Source: Sulfuritalea sp. (lineage in GTDB: Bacteria; Pseudomonadota; Gammaproteobacteria; Burkholderiales; Rhodocyclaceae). Taken from it: a stretch of DNA of 64,000 nt. Shown piece after piece: positions 62,624 to 64,000 of the stretch. Numbering within the stretch: the first letter of the stretch is position 1; every line of letters starts with the position of its first letter. Under the pieces are notes generated by a model. It was not told the DNA's origin. It worked only from the letters and a program-made list of their open reading frames with translations, and ran no database searches. Made by a program: the position numbers and the translations under genes. The stretch lies in the NCBI GenBank assembly GCA_016708585.1, contig JADJFK010000027.1:18990-82989 (forward strand), given 5' to 3'.

Positions 62624-64000
62624 CGAAGGAGCCCCAAACAATGAGGGAGCCCAAAGAATTCCTCCTCCAAAGATGGGAAATTCGATGTCCAGGCAAAGGG
62701 GAGGATGAAGCCCCCGAAGTTGAAGGAGAAGCGGTAGTGAAGAAGGAAAACTGAAACGACCGGAATCCCGGCCGAAATCCGCAAGGAATTGGCGGTAAAG
62801 CGAGTGAAGGCAGGCCAGACGGCGGGAGGTAGCGAAGGAACTGGGGTTGACCGAGCAGACCCTGCGCAACTGGTCAAGGCGATTTGACGCTGGCAGCTCA
62901 ATGGCCCGGAACGGAAGCGTCACGGCGGAGCAAATGGAACTCTCCAGAGTGCGTGCGGAGAACCTGCGGCTCAAGCGAGAACGAAATCCTGAAAAAGCGG
63001 CGGCGTACTTTGCGAGAGAAGCACCGTGAAGTACGCCCTGATCGATACGCACCCGGGATGAATTTGAACTGGCGCCGATGCGCGAAGCCCTGACGGTCAG
63101 CATGAGCGGTTACCGTGCCTGAAGCGGCGGTGGCAGTCCGACGCGGACACGCCTGACCGAGGCCACGCAGATGCTGGCGCTGATCCAGGCGATTCACCAG
63201 GAGTTGAAGCGGTGCCTACGAGCCACGCATGGTGCGCGAACTGCGCAGCGATGAGTGAGTCCCGGCGAGCAAGGAACGCGTCGAGCGTCTGATGCGGGAG
63301 AACGGCATCCGGCACGCCACAGCGACGTTTCCTAGGCGACGACCGATTCGGAAGCGAACTCTCCGCCGGCGGCGCCGAACCCGCTGGCCAGAGACTTCAC
63401 GCCGCCGGCGGCACCGAATCAGGTCTGACCGCGACATGACCTACATCTGACCGACGAGGGTTGGCTCTACCTGGCCGTGGTCTCGATCTGTTCAACAGGA
63501 AGTCGTCGACTGGTCGACTAGTCTCGAATGACGGCGGACATCGTGATCGATGCGCTGACCATGGCGTGGTTCCAGCCAGCGTTGCGCGGGTGATCCATCA
63601 CTCCGACCGGGAAGCAGAGCGCGGAGTTACGCCCAGGCGCGGTTGAAAGGTACGGGATGATCTGCTCGATGAGCCGCGCCGGCAAATTGCTGGGACAACG
63701 CGCCACGGAGAGCTTCTTCAACAGCCCGAAGAACGAGCAGTGCATGGGCACCCGCCATAGCACGCGGCCGCAGCGGGAAGCCAATCTGTTCGACTATATC
63801 GAACCGTTCTACAACCGAAGACGACAGCATTCCACGCCGGCTACGCCTCGCCCATGAAGTTCCTGGACGACTGATCAGTATTCAGCATGAGTAGCAATTG
63901 GCGGCATAATGCCGTTGGGTTGGAAGACGAAAAACAGAGGGAAGCTCAATGCTCGACCGGCTTTCGTCCTTTTTCAGAATGATGAAAAGGACGAGGCGGT
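62624..64000. mobile_element. Remnant of an IS3-family insertion sequence, right end near window edge
   Basis: The transposase remnant is followed by a non-coding 126 bp containing GACGAAAAACAGAGGGAAGCTC, which resembles IS3-family terminal regions, but no terminal inverted repeat pair could be confirmed and the end may lie beyond the window. The left boundary is unclear between 62624 and 62705. Confidence 0.5.
62705..63874 (+). pseudogene. Decayed IS3-family transposase (orfA/orfB)
   Basis: orfA traces: LGLTEQTLRNW (HTH) and AEQMELSRVRAENLRLKRE (leucine zipper). orfB traces appear in successive frames: VKYALIDTH, MREALTVSVSGYR, SKERVERLMRENGIR, the first catalytic Asp in DMTYI, TADIVIDALTMAWFQ, the second Asp in VIHHSDR, and the Glu in ATESFFNS followed by DYIEPFYNRRRQHST. 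Many one- and two-base shifts and internal stops break it, so it is inactive. It ends at 63874. Confidence 0.88.

Noticed and set aside
62641..62754. Short open frame starting MREPKEFLLQRWE
   Set aside because: No signature, lies in the boundary of the IS remnant, and no ribosome-binding site stands out.
1..64000. CRISPR array or prophage
   Set aside because: No regularly spaced direct repeats and no phage structural genes; the dispersed repeat is irregularly spaced.

Overview
The window reads as a GC-rich chromosome segment from a sulfur-oxidising betaproteobacterium (Thiobacillus/Sulfuritalea-like; inferred from gene content, not from a marker gene). It carries a near-complete cytoplasmic sulfur-oxidation gene set: ATP sulfurylase, APS reductase, QmoAB with HdrCB, a SoeABC-type sulfite dehydrogenase, TusA, two DsrE-family proteins, an SQR-like flavoprotein and an ArsR-rhodanese regulator. 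No tRNA, rRNA, CRISPR array or prophage was seen.

Layout. 1-0.6 kb: 3' end of sucD. 0.8-13.3 kb: a same-strand signalling cluster with CHASE2 Ser/Thr kinase, PP2C phosphatase, FHA protein, CHASE2 adenylate cyclase, class II-like cyclic-nucleotide phosphodiesterase, cNMP-binding/rhodanese protein, GAF-GspE/PilB-type ATPase and GAF-HD-GYP protein. 13.4-25.2 kb: a surface-structure region with a TPR/O-GlcNAc-transferase-like glycosyltransferase, a very short pilin followed by a separately secreted partner (split-pilin layout) behind a sigma-54 promoter, an ABC-2 exporter, GtrA, a flavoprotein and two paralogous membrane proteins. 25.4-41.8 kb: sat-aprBA (+) facing qmoAB-hdrCB (-), then soeABC and tusA. 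42-50.2 kb: DsrE2, a FadL-type porin, a secreted protein, and a divergent ArsR-rhodanese / dsrE-sqr-cysteine desulfurase-flavoprotein cluster. 50.3-58 kb: housekeeping genes valS, pcnB, folK, panBCD. 58.1-62.1 kb: a receiver protein, a membrane sensor fused to a DnaQ-like exonuclease, and a CBS-nucleotidyltransferase. 62.3-64 kb: a lower-GC patch with a truncated exported ORF and a decayed IS3-family element.

The sulfur genes fit together as follows. SQR and the DsrE/TusA carriers handle reduced sulfur. Sulfite would leave either through SoeABC or through AprBA plus Sat with electrons going to Qmo/Hdr. soeA has an apparent one-base frameshift near its 5' end. sat and soeA share an upstream motif.

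The least expected feature is a dispersed short GC-rich repeat (core AGTCGGCGCYGGCG) found at 11 loci. It occurs singly between genes, as head-to-head inverted pairs after genes, and inside five coding sequences. In four of those five it is read in the same frame and gives VGAG(E/D)TA. Two long poly-G tracts also sit just upstream of start codons and may be phase-variable or artefactual.
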